A program made the translations under genes and the position numbers. Shown here one piece after another: positions 1-5,831 of a stretch of DNA of 24,603 nucleotides. How positions within the stretch are numbered: the stretch's first letter is position 1; every line of letters starts with the position of its first letter. This stretch comes from an uncultured Faecalibacterium sp. (lineage in GTDB: Bacteria > Bacillota > Clostridia > Oscillospirales > Ruminococcaceae): assembly GCA_900540455.1 (NCBI GenBank), contig UQGD01000032.1:1-24603 (forward strand), in the 5' to 3' direction. The notes under the pieces are model-generated. The model had not been told where the DNA came from. It worked only from the letters and a program-made list of their open reading frames with translations, and did not search any database.

Positions 1-94
1 CAGCTTGCCGTTCTTGCTCGCACTTACATTTCCAACACAATCCCTCATAACCCAAGGGGGTTCCACAGCCGGGGCAGGTATAGTTCAGACGCAT
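1..94 (-). CDS. Zinc-ribbon protein, N-terminal fragment (runs off the window)
   Basis: Only the first 31 codons are inside the window. The reverse strand reads MRLNYTCPGCGTPLG and continues to a second cysteine cluster (C-W-K-C-K-C). CPGC at residues 7-10 and CWKC at 20-23 form two CxxC knuckles, as expected for a small Zn-binding ribbon. The start is an ATG at 94-92 with an AAGGAG ribosome binding site about 10 nt upstream, so this is a real gene start. Nothing downstream can be seen and I do not recognise the family. The gene follows a promoter, a structured RNA and an intrinsic terminator on the same strand, so its expression probably depends on read-through or on regulation in that leader. 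Confidence 0.7.
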   Translation of the reverse strand, partial: MRLNYTCPGCGTPLGYEGLCWKCKCEQERQA

Positions 95-116
95 ATTTTT
101 GTGCTCCTTTCAGGCA

Positions 117-165
117 ATAAAAAAGCCCCACGCCGCACTGTCCTAAAGACAGGCTGACGCAGGGC
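117..165 (-). terminator. Intrinsic terminator ahead of the zinc-ribbon gene
   Basis: On the minus strand, GCCC (165-162) pairs with GGGC, CGTC pairs with GGCG, and CTGTC pairs with GACAG around a short TTTAG loop. The hairpin is followed by TTTTTTATT. It ends the RNA that starts near 330 and lies about 25 nt before the zinc-ribbon start codon, so it can act as an attenuator for that gene. Confidence 0.75.
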
Positions 166-286
166 ATGAAAAGGCCGCAAGAGAGAAGCCGCATCCGTTG
201 GAGGATGAGGTCTCTTTTGGGGATAGCATCGATTTTTCGTGTTTTGGAAACAGAGCAGCCAGGGGCTGCCCCAATTTTTCTTTCAT
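143..286 (-). CDS. Possible 47-residue peptide inside the leader RNA
   Basis: An ATG at 286-284 opens 47 sense codons starting MKEKLGQPLAALFPKHEK and ending in a Ser/Cys-rich tail with three Cys (CGF, SCP, ACL), with a TAG at 145-143. A possible Shine-Dalgarno GAGG lies 7 nt upstream. The stop codon sits in the loop of the terminator hairpin, so a ribosome at the stop would block the terminator. Against a real gene: codon use includes CTA, TCA, CCA and CTT, which the neighbours mostly avoid; 47 open codons can occur by chance; and the same bases show RNA pairing. It could be a leader peptide, a small peptide precursor or a chance frame. No modifying enzyme is visible. Confidence 0.22.
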   Translation of the reverse strand: MKEKLGQPLAALFPKHEKSMLSPKETSSSNGCGFSLAAFSCPASACL

Positions 287-336
287 GGCAGGACCTCGTA
301 GAGCAGACGATAGAAATGGGAGGCTGTTACTTCTTT

Positions 337-365
337 ATTATATCATAGCGCCTGCCTTTTTTGAA
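337..365 (-). promoter_or_regulatory. Promoter for the leader RNA
   Basis: The minus strand has a perfect -10 TATAAT at 342-337, preceded by TGA (extended -10), and a weak -35 TTCAAA at 365-360 with a 17-bp spacer. The 12-mer TGATATAATAAA is also present at the promoter of the phosphate transporter (16546-16557). Confidence 0.7.
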
Positions 366-455
366 AGAGGGATTTAAGCCGGTTGGGCCGAATAGAGTGA
401 GAACACTGTGGTTTTTGTTTGACTATTTTTAGCACGATGCAGCTTGTAAACAAAG

Positions 456-496
456 AAAAATAAAAGCGCTGGTTCTAAAACGAACCAGCGCTTTTA
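456..496 (-). terminator. Terminator of tRNA-Gly, probably bidirectional
   Basis: A 13-bp perfect stem, AAAGCGCTGGTTC with GAACCAGCGCTTT (463-475 and 482-494), is followed on the minus strand by TTATTTTTCTTTG. It lies just 3' of the tRNA. The stretch from 366 to 455 shows no gene or RNA signal that I can support. Confidence 0.8.
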
Positions 497-503
497 TAAA
501 GGA

Positions 504-578
504 TGGAGCGGGTAATGGGAATCGAACCCACCTCCTCAGCTTGGAAGGCTGATATACTAGCCGATGTACTATACCCGC
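504..578 (-). tRNA. tRNA-Gly (anticodon UCC)
   Basis: The minus strand folds as a standard cloverleaf. The acceptor stem is GCGGGTA/TACCCGC, and the anticodon arm is TCAGC-CTTCCAA-GCTGA with anticodon TCC. The variable loop is GGAG and the T arm is GTGGG-TTCGATT-CCCAT. The discriminator base is T and the CCA end is encoded (506-504). It is a single-gene unit with its own promoter at 592-620 and terminator at 456-496. Confidence 0.97.
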
Positions 579-591
579 ACTTGCAGGGAAT

Positions 592-620
592 ATACTACCA
601 CACTTTTTCCTAAATGTCCA
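592..620 (-). promoter_or_regulatory. Promoter of tRNA-Gly
   Basis: The minus strand has -35 TGGACA (620-615), a 17-bp spacer and -10 TAGTAT (597-592). Predicted initiation is about 7 nt before the mature tRNA 5' end. Confidence 0.6.
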
Positions 621-670
621 GCCCTAATTTTCAAGATGGGCAGATCAGCCGGCGGGACCCGTTCCTTGCG

Positions 671-692
671 GCGCAGATGGTGTGCTCTGCGC
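671..692. repeat. Inverted repeat upstream of the alkD promoter
   Basis: A perfect 7-bp inverted repeat GCGCAGA-N8-TCTGCGC lies between the divergent tRNA-Gly and AlkD promoters, ending 10 bp before the AlkD -35 box. No T-tract follows on either strand, so an operator is more likely than a terminator. The binding protein is unknown. Confidence 0.4.
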
Positions 693-702
693 TTGACGCC
701 GC

Positions 703-731
703 TTGCGCTTGTGCCGCTGGTCTGGTACAAT
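703..731 (+). promoter_or_regulatory. Promoter of the AlkD-like gene
   Basis: -35 TTGCGC (703-708), 17-bp spacer, -10 TACAAT (726-731). Predicted initiation near 738 leaves a short leader and makes upstream in-frame start codons (614 and so on) unlikely. Confidence 0.55.
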
Positions 732-760
732 GGATACAGTATATGGATAGGGGGGACAGC

Positions 761-1450
761 ATGGAGAAAGCAACGCAGCAGATTCTTGCACAGCTGTACG
801 CTTTACAGGACCTGGATTACAGGGCCTTTCACCTGAGGCTGATCCCCACCGTCTCACCGCAGCGTGTGCTGGGGGTCCGAATACCTGCTTTGCGGGCGAT
901 GGCTCGTCAGCTAGCAGGCAGCCGGGAAGCGGATGTGTTTTTGTCTTGTCTGCCGCATCGCTATTATGAGGAGGACAACCTTCATGTGCTGCTGCTGGAA
1001 CGAGAGCGGGACTTTTCTGCTGCGTTGATGGGGGTGGAAGCGTTTCTGCCCTGTATTGACAACTGGGCTACCTGCGATTTGCCCTCGCCGCGGATCTTTG
1101 CACGGCACAAAGAAGAACTTTTGCCGTATGTGCGCCGATGGATGGCTTCTGATCAGACATACACGGTACGGTATGGCCTTGGGCAGCTGCAGCGATACTA
1201 TCTGGAGGAGGCTTTTTCCCCGGAAATGCTGGCCTGGGCAGCAGATATCTCCTCGCAGGAGTACTATGTGCGGATGATGCAGGCGTGGTACTTTGCCACT
1301 GCGCTGGCAAAACAGCCCCAGGCGACCCTGCCCTGGCTGGAACAGCCTGGCCGCATGGAGGAATGGACACGGCAGAAAGCGATCCAAAAATCACGGGAGA
1401 GCCGCCGCATCTCCCCGGAGCTGAAAGCACGGCTGCAGGGCTGTTCATAA
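761..1450 (+). CDS. DNA alkylation repair protein, AlkD-like DNA glycosylase
   Basis: A 229-residue all-alpha HEAT-like repeat protein of the AlkD family. These enzymes excise alkylated bases such as N3-methyladenine and N7-methylguanine from DNA without base flipping. Matches to family active-site positions are W102 and D106 in the segment DNWATCDLPSP, and R137 in the segment YTVRYGLGQLQ. Another conserved Trp is W176 (QAWYFA). Length fits the family (about 215-240). I chose the ATG at 761 because it follows a G-rich ribosome binding site (GGGGGA). The longer frame from 614 would start upstream of the mapped promoter. The gene is a single transcription unit: its own promoter at 703-731 and a terminator directly after the stop. 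The assignment is by recalled family motifs; the exact base specificity is not predictable. Confidence 0.88.
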   Translation: MEKATQQILAQLYALQDLDYRAFHLRLIPTVSPQRVLGVRIPALRAMARQLAGSREADVFLSCLPHRYYEEDNLHVLLLERERDFSAALMGVEAFLPCIDNWATCDLPSPRIFARHKEELLPYVRRWMASDQTYTVRYGLGQLQRYYLEEAFSPEMLAWAADISSQEYYVRMMQAWYFATALAKQPQATLPWLEQPGRMEEWTRQKAIQKSRESRRISPELKARLQGCS

Positions 1451-1471
1451 AAGCTTTAGAAAAGCTTTTTT
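1449..1471 (+). terminator. Terminator of the AlkD-like gene
   Basis: AAAAGCTT and AAGCTTTT (8 bp) pair around TAGAA and are followed by TT. The stem begins in the stop codon. It is AT-rich, so efficiency may be moderate. Confidence 0.55.
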
Positions 1472-1491
1472 AGCCCAGAGTGCTTTGACTG

Positions 1492-1520
1492 TTTACTTTG
1501 CGGCCGTTTTATTGTAAAAT
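1492..1520 (+). promoter_or_regulatory. Promoter of pyrH-frr
   Basis: -35 TTTACT (1492-1497), 17-bp spacer, -10 TAAAAT (1515-1520). pyrH begins 39 nt downstream. It gives pyrH its own promoter in the absence of rpsB-tsf upstream. Confidence 0.6.
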
Positions 1521-1559
1521 AAGCAAAAGTAAAGCTTAACATAGGTGGTGTTTGATACA

Positions 1560-2270
1560 ATGGCATTGAAATATCAAAGGATCCTTTTGAAAATCAGCGG
1601 CGAGGCCCTGGGTGGCGAAAAGGGCTCTGGCTTCGATGAGCAGGCCATGGATGCCATCTGCACCGGTGTGCAGAAAGCGCACGCTCTGGGTGTGCAGATC
1701 GGCATTGTGGTAGGCGGCGGCAACTTCTGGCGCGGCCGTTCCAGCGGTAAAATGGAGCGCACTCTGGCCGATAAGATCGGGATGCTGGCTACCGTGATGA
1801 ACGCTCTGGCCGTTTCGGACAAGCTGGAGCAGCTGGGCGTGCCTACGGAGGTGTTTACCTCCATTTCCATGCCCCAGGTGGCGCCTCCCTTTACCCGCAA
1901 GGACGCCCTGCGTGCGATGGAGCAGGGCAAGATCGCTGTGTTTGGCGGCGGTACCGGCAACCCCTTCTTCTCCACGGATACGGCCTGCGCTCTGCGGGCT
2001 GTGGAGGTGTCGGCTGAGGTCATGTTCAAGGCTACGATGGTGGATGGCGTCTACGACAAGGATCCCCACAAGTACCCGGACGCAAAGCGTTACGAGAGCC
2101 TGACCTTCACCAAGGTACTGGAGGATCAGCTGGCGGTCATGGATGGCACGGCAGCGACCCTCTGCCGGGACAACAAGCTCCCCATCCTGGTATTCGATCT
2201 GGCCGATCCGGACAACATCGCCCGGGCAGTACAGGGCGAGCCGGTGGGCACGCTGGTCTACGAGGGCTGA
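1560..2270 (+). CDS. pyrH: UMP kinase
   Basis: Cytosolic UMP kinase (amino-acid-kinase fold), converting UMP and ATP to UDP for pyrimidine nucleotide and UDP-sugar synthesis. The 236-residue length is typical. Visible motifs are K11-I-S-G-E-A-L (phosphate binding), GGGNFWRGR (52-60), the nucleotide-binding stretch GTGNPFFSTDTA near 135-146, and VDGVYDKDPHKYPDA near 160-175. The ATG at 1560 is preferred over an in-frame GTG at 1545 because the ribosome binding site AGGTGG lies around 1542-1547 and the protein then starts MALKYQRILLKISGEAL as in relatives. The gene is followed after 87 nt by frr, the usual partner. Unusually, rpsB and tsf are not upstream; an AlkD-like gene is. A GC-rich hairpin (CAGGCCG/CGGCCTG) without a T-tract lies between pyrH and frr. 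Confidence 0.97.
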   Translation: MALKYQRILLKISGEALGGEKGSGFDEQAMDAICTGVQKAHALGVQIGIVVGGGNFWRGRSSGKMERTLADKIGMLATVMNALAVSDKLEQLGVPTEVFTSISMPQVAPPFTRKDALRAMEQGKIAVFGGGTGNPFFSTDTACALRAVEVSAEVMFKATMVDGVYDKDPHKYPDAKRYESLTFTKVLEDQLAVMDGTAATLCRDNKLPILVFDLADPDNIARAVQGEPVGTLVYEG

Positions 2271-2357
2271 GCATACCCCGCCCCCTGCTGGAATAGAATG
2301 AAACAGGCCGCCGCACGGCCTGCGCAGCAACGATAAAAAGAACAGGAGACATGGAAA

Positions 2358-2912
2358 ATGAGCAGCAACACCAAGGTATTTGAGGATAAGATGAAAAGCG
2401 CAGTGGATTACCTGGGCCGCGAGCTGGCCGCTGTGCGGGCAGGCCGCGCAAACCCCGCAGTGCTGGATAAGGTGACGGTGGACTACTACGGTTCTCCCGC
2501 TCCCATCCAGCAGGTGGCTTCTGTGGCTGTCAGCGAGGCCCGTACCCTGACCATCACCCCCTGGGACCGCACCCTGCTGCGGCCCATCAGCAAGGCGATC
2601 ATGGCCAGCGATGTGGGCATTACCCCCATTGATGACGGCCAGACCATCCGGCTGAACTTCCCCGCACCCAATGAGGAGCGCCGTAAGCAGCTGGCAAAGG
2701 AGGTCTCCAAGCTGGGCGAGGAGGCCAAGGTGGCAGTGCGCAACATTCGCCGCGATGCAATGGATAAGGCCAAAGCAATGAAAAAGGCTGGTGAGCTGAC
2801 GGAGGACACCCAGAAGACCATGGAGGAAGATGTCCAGAAGCTGACCGATAAGTATATCAAGAACATCGATGCAGCTGTGGAGGAAAAGCAGAAGGAGATC
2901 ATGTCTGTCTGA
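2358..2912 (+). CDS. frr: Ribosome recycling factor
   Basis: RRF of 184 residues, the usual bacterial size. It acts with EF-G to split post-termination ribosomes. The N-terminal helix (KMKSAVDYLGRELAAVRAGRA) leads into the beta domain with PAPIQQVASV and ITPWD. The C-terminal helical arm carries EERRKQLAKEVSKLGEEAKVA and the conserved VRNIRRDA. Of two nearby ATGs (2351 and 2358), 2358 has an AGGAG at a correct spacing of 9 nt, while 2351 is only 2 nt from it. An intrinsic terminator lies between frr and uppS, so pyrH-frr may be partly separate from the downstream operon. Confidence 0.97.
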   Translation: MSSNTKVFEDKMKSAVDYLGRELAAVRAGRANPAVLDKVTVDYYGSPAPIQQVASVAVSEARTLTITPWDRTLLRPISKAIMASDVGITPIDDGQTIRLNFPAPNEERRKQLAKEVSKLGEEAKVAVRNIRRDAMDKAKAMKKAGELTEDTQKTMEEDVQKLTDKYIKNIDAAVEEKQKEIMSV

Positions 2913-2940
2913 GCCTGCGGCCAAAGCAGCAACAAAGGAG

Positions 2941-2981
2941 GGGTGCCGCGCGCTGGAGCCAGCTGCGCGGCTCCCTTTTTT
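2941..2981 (+). terminator. Intrinsic terminator/attenuator between frr and uppS
   Basis: GGG-T-GCCGCGC-GCT pairs with AGC-T-GCGCGGC-T-CCC around the loop GGAGCC, followed by seven T residues at 2975-2981 less one C (CTTTTTT). It lies 20 nt before the uppS start. With no clear promoter between it and uppS, read-through probably sets expression of the downstream genes. Confidence 0.7.
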
Positions 2982-3000
2982 GAGGTGATAGGAGGAAATT

Positions 3001-3714
3001 ATGAGCCATCCAAAGGAGTTTGCCCAGGGGTTGTCCATCGGCATCATTATGGACGGAAATGGCCGTTGGGCGAAGCAGCGGGGACTGCCCCGCACTGCCG
3101 GACATAAAAAAGGGGCGGAAGTGTTTGATGACATTGCCAACTATTGCGATGAGCTGGGCGTGGAGTCGGTATATTTCTACGCCTTTTCGACTGAAAACTG
3201 GAAACGCCCTCTGGAAGAGGTGAACGGTATCATGCGCCTGCTGGGCGAATATCTGATTCGTGGCTTTCAGTACGGAGATCGCAATATCCGTATTCGCTTT
3301 CTGGGAGACCGCACTGCGTTGGACCCCTGGCTTCAGGAGCGCATGAACAAGCTGGAACAGGATTCTGCGCACAAAACGGGCATGACGCTGAATGTGGCGG
3401 TCAATTACGGCGGCCGCCAGGAGCTGGTCCGGGCAGCCCGCAGCTTGGCGGAGCAGGCAGCAGCCGGCACACTGGACCCGGGAGCGATCACGGAGCAGAC
3501 CCTGTCTGACCATCTGTATACTGCCGGGCAAAAAGACCCGGATTTCATCCTGCGTCCCAGCGGAGAAAAGCGCCTGTCCAACTTTATGCTCTGGCAGGCG
3601 GCCTATTCGGAGCTGGTGGAGATGGATGTCCTCTGGCCGGACTTTACCCGGGCGGACCTGGATCTGGCTATTGAGGAGTTCAATCGGCGCTCCCGCCGCT
3701 TTGGCGGGGTCTGA
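3001..3714 (+). CDS. uppS: Isoprenyl transferase (undecaprenyl diphosphate synthase type)
   Basis: A cis-prenyltransferase of 237 residues that condenses farnesyl-PP with isopentenyl-PP to make undecaprenyl-PP, the lipid carrier for peptidoglycan. The catalytic Asp is D18 in IIMDGNGRWAKQRG. FYAFSTENWKRP near 60-71, NYGGRQELV near 136-144 and SGEKRLSNFMLWQ near 190-202 are family signatures. One small oddity is LRPSGE where most members have IRTSGE. The ribosome binding site is AGGAGG 5 nt before the ATG. cdsA follows after 65 nt. Its place between frr and cdsA is the standard Firmicutes arrangement, and dxr and ispG, which make its C5 substrate, are in the same run of genes. Confidence 0.96.
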   Translation: MSHPKEFAQGLSIGIIMDGNGRWAKQRGLPRTAGHKKGAEVFDDIANYCDELGVESVYFYAFSTENWKRPLEEVNGIMRLLGEYLIRGFQYGDRNIRIRFLGDRTALDPWLQERMNKLEQDSAHKTGMTLNVAVNYGGRQELVRAARSLAEQAAAGTLDPGAITEQTLSDHLYTAGQKDPDFILRPSGEKRLSNFMLWQAAYSELVEMDVLWPDFTRADLDLAIEEFNRRSRRFGGV

Positions 3715-3779
3715 TCCCGCAGGAACGGCCGCTGCCGCTGGCAGAGGCTGCGCCATTATAAAGGAGAAACTGTACGCTT

Positions 3780-4640
3780 ATGAAAACAAGAATCATTACC
3801 GCGCTTGTGGGCATCGCTGTGCTGACAGCTGTGCTGCTCACCTTTGACACGCTGGTGTTCAATCTGGTGGTCACGGCCATCACGCTGATCGCTGTCCACG
3901 AGATCTACAATGCCCTTGGCTTTGAAAAACGGGATTGGCCGCTGTATGTGGCGGTCGTGCCGTTTACGCTGCTGGTCATGATGACCAACTATCGCAACGT
4001 GCGCTGGCTGGTAATGCCGGCTGCGTTTTTGCTGGTGCTGTTCTACGCCATTTACTTGGTCGCACGCAATGGCGTTATCAGCTACCAGAAGGTCGGGGGA
4101 CTGGTGATGTTTTCCGGCATTGTGATCTTCTGCTTCTACTCGTTCATCTACCTCAAGGATCTTCTCCCGGTAGCGCAGTACGGCCACGATGCGATCTTCT
4201 TCATCCTTCTGATCCTCTGTTTTGCCTGGGGCGGGGATACCTGCGCCTATTTTGCAGGCCGGGCCTTTGGCAAACATAAGCTCTGCCCGGTGGTAAGCCC
4301 CAAAAAAACGGTAGAAGGGGCTGTAGGCGGTGTGCTGGGCACCATGGCGTTCGGCGTTGTCGTCACGTTGGCCTATTCTATCGCCGCAGACCGTATGGAG
4401 ACCTTTACCCGATCCAACATTGGGGTGTCCATGTACCTGATCATTGCATTGCTGGCCTGTGTGGCGGCTGTGCTGGGCATCTTTGGCGACCTGTTTGCCA
4501 GCGTGGTCAAGCGCCAGTGCGGCATCAAGGATTATGGCACCATCTTCCCCGGTCACGGCGGCGTGCTGGATCGGTTTGACAGTGTAATGTTCATTGCACC
4601 GTTTGTCACAATGGTCATTACAGCAGTATTTTATCGCTAA
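3780..4640 (+). CDS. cdsA: Phosphatidate cytidylyltransferase (CDP-diacylglycerol synthase)
   Basis: An integral membrane enzyme that uses CTP and phosphatidic acid to make CDP-diacylglycerol for phospholipid synthesis. The 286-residue sequence has about eight hydrophobic segments and the CdsA signature near the C-terminus: SVVKRQCGIKDYG followed by PGHGGVLDRFDS. FAWGGDTCAYFAGRAFGKHKL and SPKKTVEGAVGG in the middle are also family motifs. The AGGAG lies 13 nt from the ATG, longer than ideal, but there is no better in-frame start. dxr begins 24 nt after the stop. Confidence 0.96.
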   Translation: MKTRIITALVGIAVLTAVLLTFDTLVFNLVVTAITLIAVHEIYNALGFEKRDWPLYVAVVPFTLLVMMTNYRNVRWLVMPAAFLLVLFYAIYLVARNGVISYQKVGGLVMFSGIVIFCFYSFIYLKDLLPVAQYGHDAIFFILLILCFAWGGDTCAYFAGRAFGKHKLCPVVSPKKTVEGAVGGVLGTMAFGVVVTLAYSIAADRMETFTRSNIGVSMYLIIALLACVAAVLGIFGDLFASVVKRQCGIKDYGTIFPGHGGVLDRFDSVMFIAPFVTMVITAVFYR

Positions 4641-4664
4641 AGGAGTAAAAAGGGGGCTATTCAG

Positions 4665-5816
4665 ATGTCCAAGATCATCACTCTGCTGGGTTCCACTGGG
4701 TCCATCGGCACCCAGAGCCTGGATGTGATCCGGGCCCAGGGATACCAGGTGTTTGGTTTGTCTGCGCATCGTCAGGTGGAGACACTGCTTCGTCAGATCG
4801 AAGAGTTCCACCCGAAAGTTGTCTGCATGACCGACCCGGAGGCAGCGGCCCAGCTGGACCGCGCTCTGGCGGGCCGTGCCAATGCGCCCCGGCTGCTAAC
4901 GGGGGCGGAGGGTCTGCGGCAGCTGGCTGCACTGGACGGACCGGATGTGGTTTTGAACAGTGTGGTGGGCATTGCTGGTCTGGGCGCCAGCATGAGCGCT
5001 GTGGAAAGCGGCCATGATCTGGCGTTGGCTAATAAAGAAAGCCTGGTCACCGGTGGTCATCTGGTGACCAAAGCGGTGCAGAAGGCTGGCGTACAGCTGC
5101 TGCCGGTGGATAGTGAGCACTCGGCTATTTTCCAGTGCCTGCAGGACCAGCACAGCGCTAAAAGCCTGACCAAGATCCTGCTTACCGCATCTGGCGGGCC
5201 GTTCTTTGGCCTCAAGGCAGACCAGCTGCGCGGCAAGACCAAAGCTGACGCACTGCGTCACCCCAACTGGAGCATGGGGGCAAAGATCACGATCGACAGT
5301 GCGAGCCTGATGAACAAAGGCCTGGAACTGATCGAGGCCGTATGGCTGTTTGGCCTGCCGCCGGAGAAGATCCAGATCGTGGTCCAGCGGGAGAGCATCC
5401 TTCACTCCGCAGTGCAGTTCAGCGACAACTCGGTGATCGGGCAGATGGGCGTGCCGGATATGCGGATCCCCATCCAGTACGCACTGACCTATCCGGAGCG
5501 TCTGCCTGGCCCGGCCCCGGAGCTTGACTTTACTGCGTTGAAGCATTTGAGCTTTGATGTGGCGGATGAGGAGACCTTCCGCTGCCTGGCGGCCTGCAAA
5601 AAGGCCATCCATAAGGGAGGGCTTGGCCCCTGCGCTGCGAACGGCGCAAACGAAGAGGCTGTGGCCCTGTTCTTGCAGGATAAGATCGGATTTTTGGATA
5701 TTGGCCGCCTGGTGGAGGCGGTGGTGGACTCGGATAACTTTGGCGGAGAGTATACTCTGTCGGATGTTTACGAGTGCGACCGTATGGCGCGGGAGTTCGT
5801 TCGCGCACATCTGTAA
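4665..5816 (+). CDS. dxr: 1-deoxy-D-xylulose 5-phosphate reductoisomerase
   Basis: DXR/IspC, the first committed step of the MEP isoprenoid pathway: NADPH-dependent conversion of DXP to MEP. The 383 residues show the N-terminal NADPH site GSTGSIGTQ (9-17). LANKESLVTGG near 122-132 and VDSEHSAIFQCL follow, the latter carrying metal-binding Asp/Glu. The TASGGPF loop and HPNWSMGAKITIDSASLMNKG complete the active site. Length and motif order are normal. The start ATG follows a GGGGG ribosome binding site. It lies between cdsA and rseP, with only 15 nt before rseP. Confidence 0.97.
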   Translation: MSKIITLLGSTGSIGTQSLDVIRAQGYQVFGLSAHRQVETLLRQIEEFHPKVVCMTDPEAAAQLDRALAGRANAPRLLTGAEGLRQLAALDGPDVVLNSVVGIAGLGASMSAVESGHDLALANKESLVTGGHLVTKAVQKAGVQLLPVDSEHSAIFQCLQDQHSAKSLTKILLTASGGPFFGLKADQLRGKTKADALRHPNWSMGAKITIDSASLMNKGLELIEAVWLFGLPPEKIQIVVQRESILHSAVQFSDNSVIGQMGVPDMRIPIQYALTYPERLPGPAPELDFTALKHLSFDVADEETFRCLAACKKAIHKGGLGPCAANGANEEAVALFLQDKIGFLDIGRLVEAVVDSDNFGGEYTLSDVYECDRMAREFVRAHL

Positions 5817-5831
5817 TTTTTGGGAGAGTCT

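Larger units (their letters stand above)
117..330 (-). ncRNA. Unassigned structured RNA or 5' leader
   Basis: A strong minus-strand promoter (337-365) and an intrinsic terminator (117-165) bracket about 210 nt. Several pairings are visible. GAGGTC (297-292) is a perfect complement of GACCTC (212-207). CATGAAA (287-281) complements TTTCATG (171-165). CAGCC and GGCTG form a tight hairpin inside 250-275, and TTGGGG complements CCCCAA. The first two pairs interleave, so they form a pseudoknot or exclude one another. The segment CTGCTC (306-301) can compete with GGCTGCTC (260-253) for the same GGGGCAG stretch. I see no T-box, SAM, cobalamin, glycine, SRP, tmRNA or clear 6S signature. It could be a free small RNA or a regulatory leader for the zinc-ribbon gene. 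Confidence 0.5.

Noticed and set aside
117..330. Leader RNA as 6S RNA, SRP RNA or T-box
   Set aside because: The 5' and 3' ends do not form the long closing stem of 6S, the SRP tetraloop-binding motif is absent, and there is no T-box GGTGG core, so I left it unassigned.
166..348. 60-codon plus-strand frame over the leader RNA
   Set aside because: No ribosome binding site, and it runs antisense to a promoter, RNA and terminator on the minus strand.
614..760. N-terminal extension of the AlkD-like protein from 614
   Set aside because: It would cross the tRNA promoter, the inverted repeat and the gene's own promoter; the ATG at 761 fits the family length.
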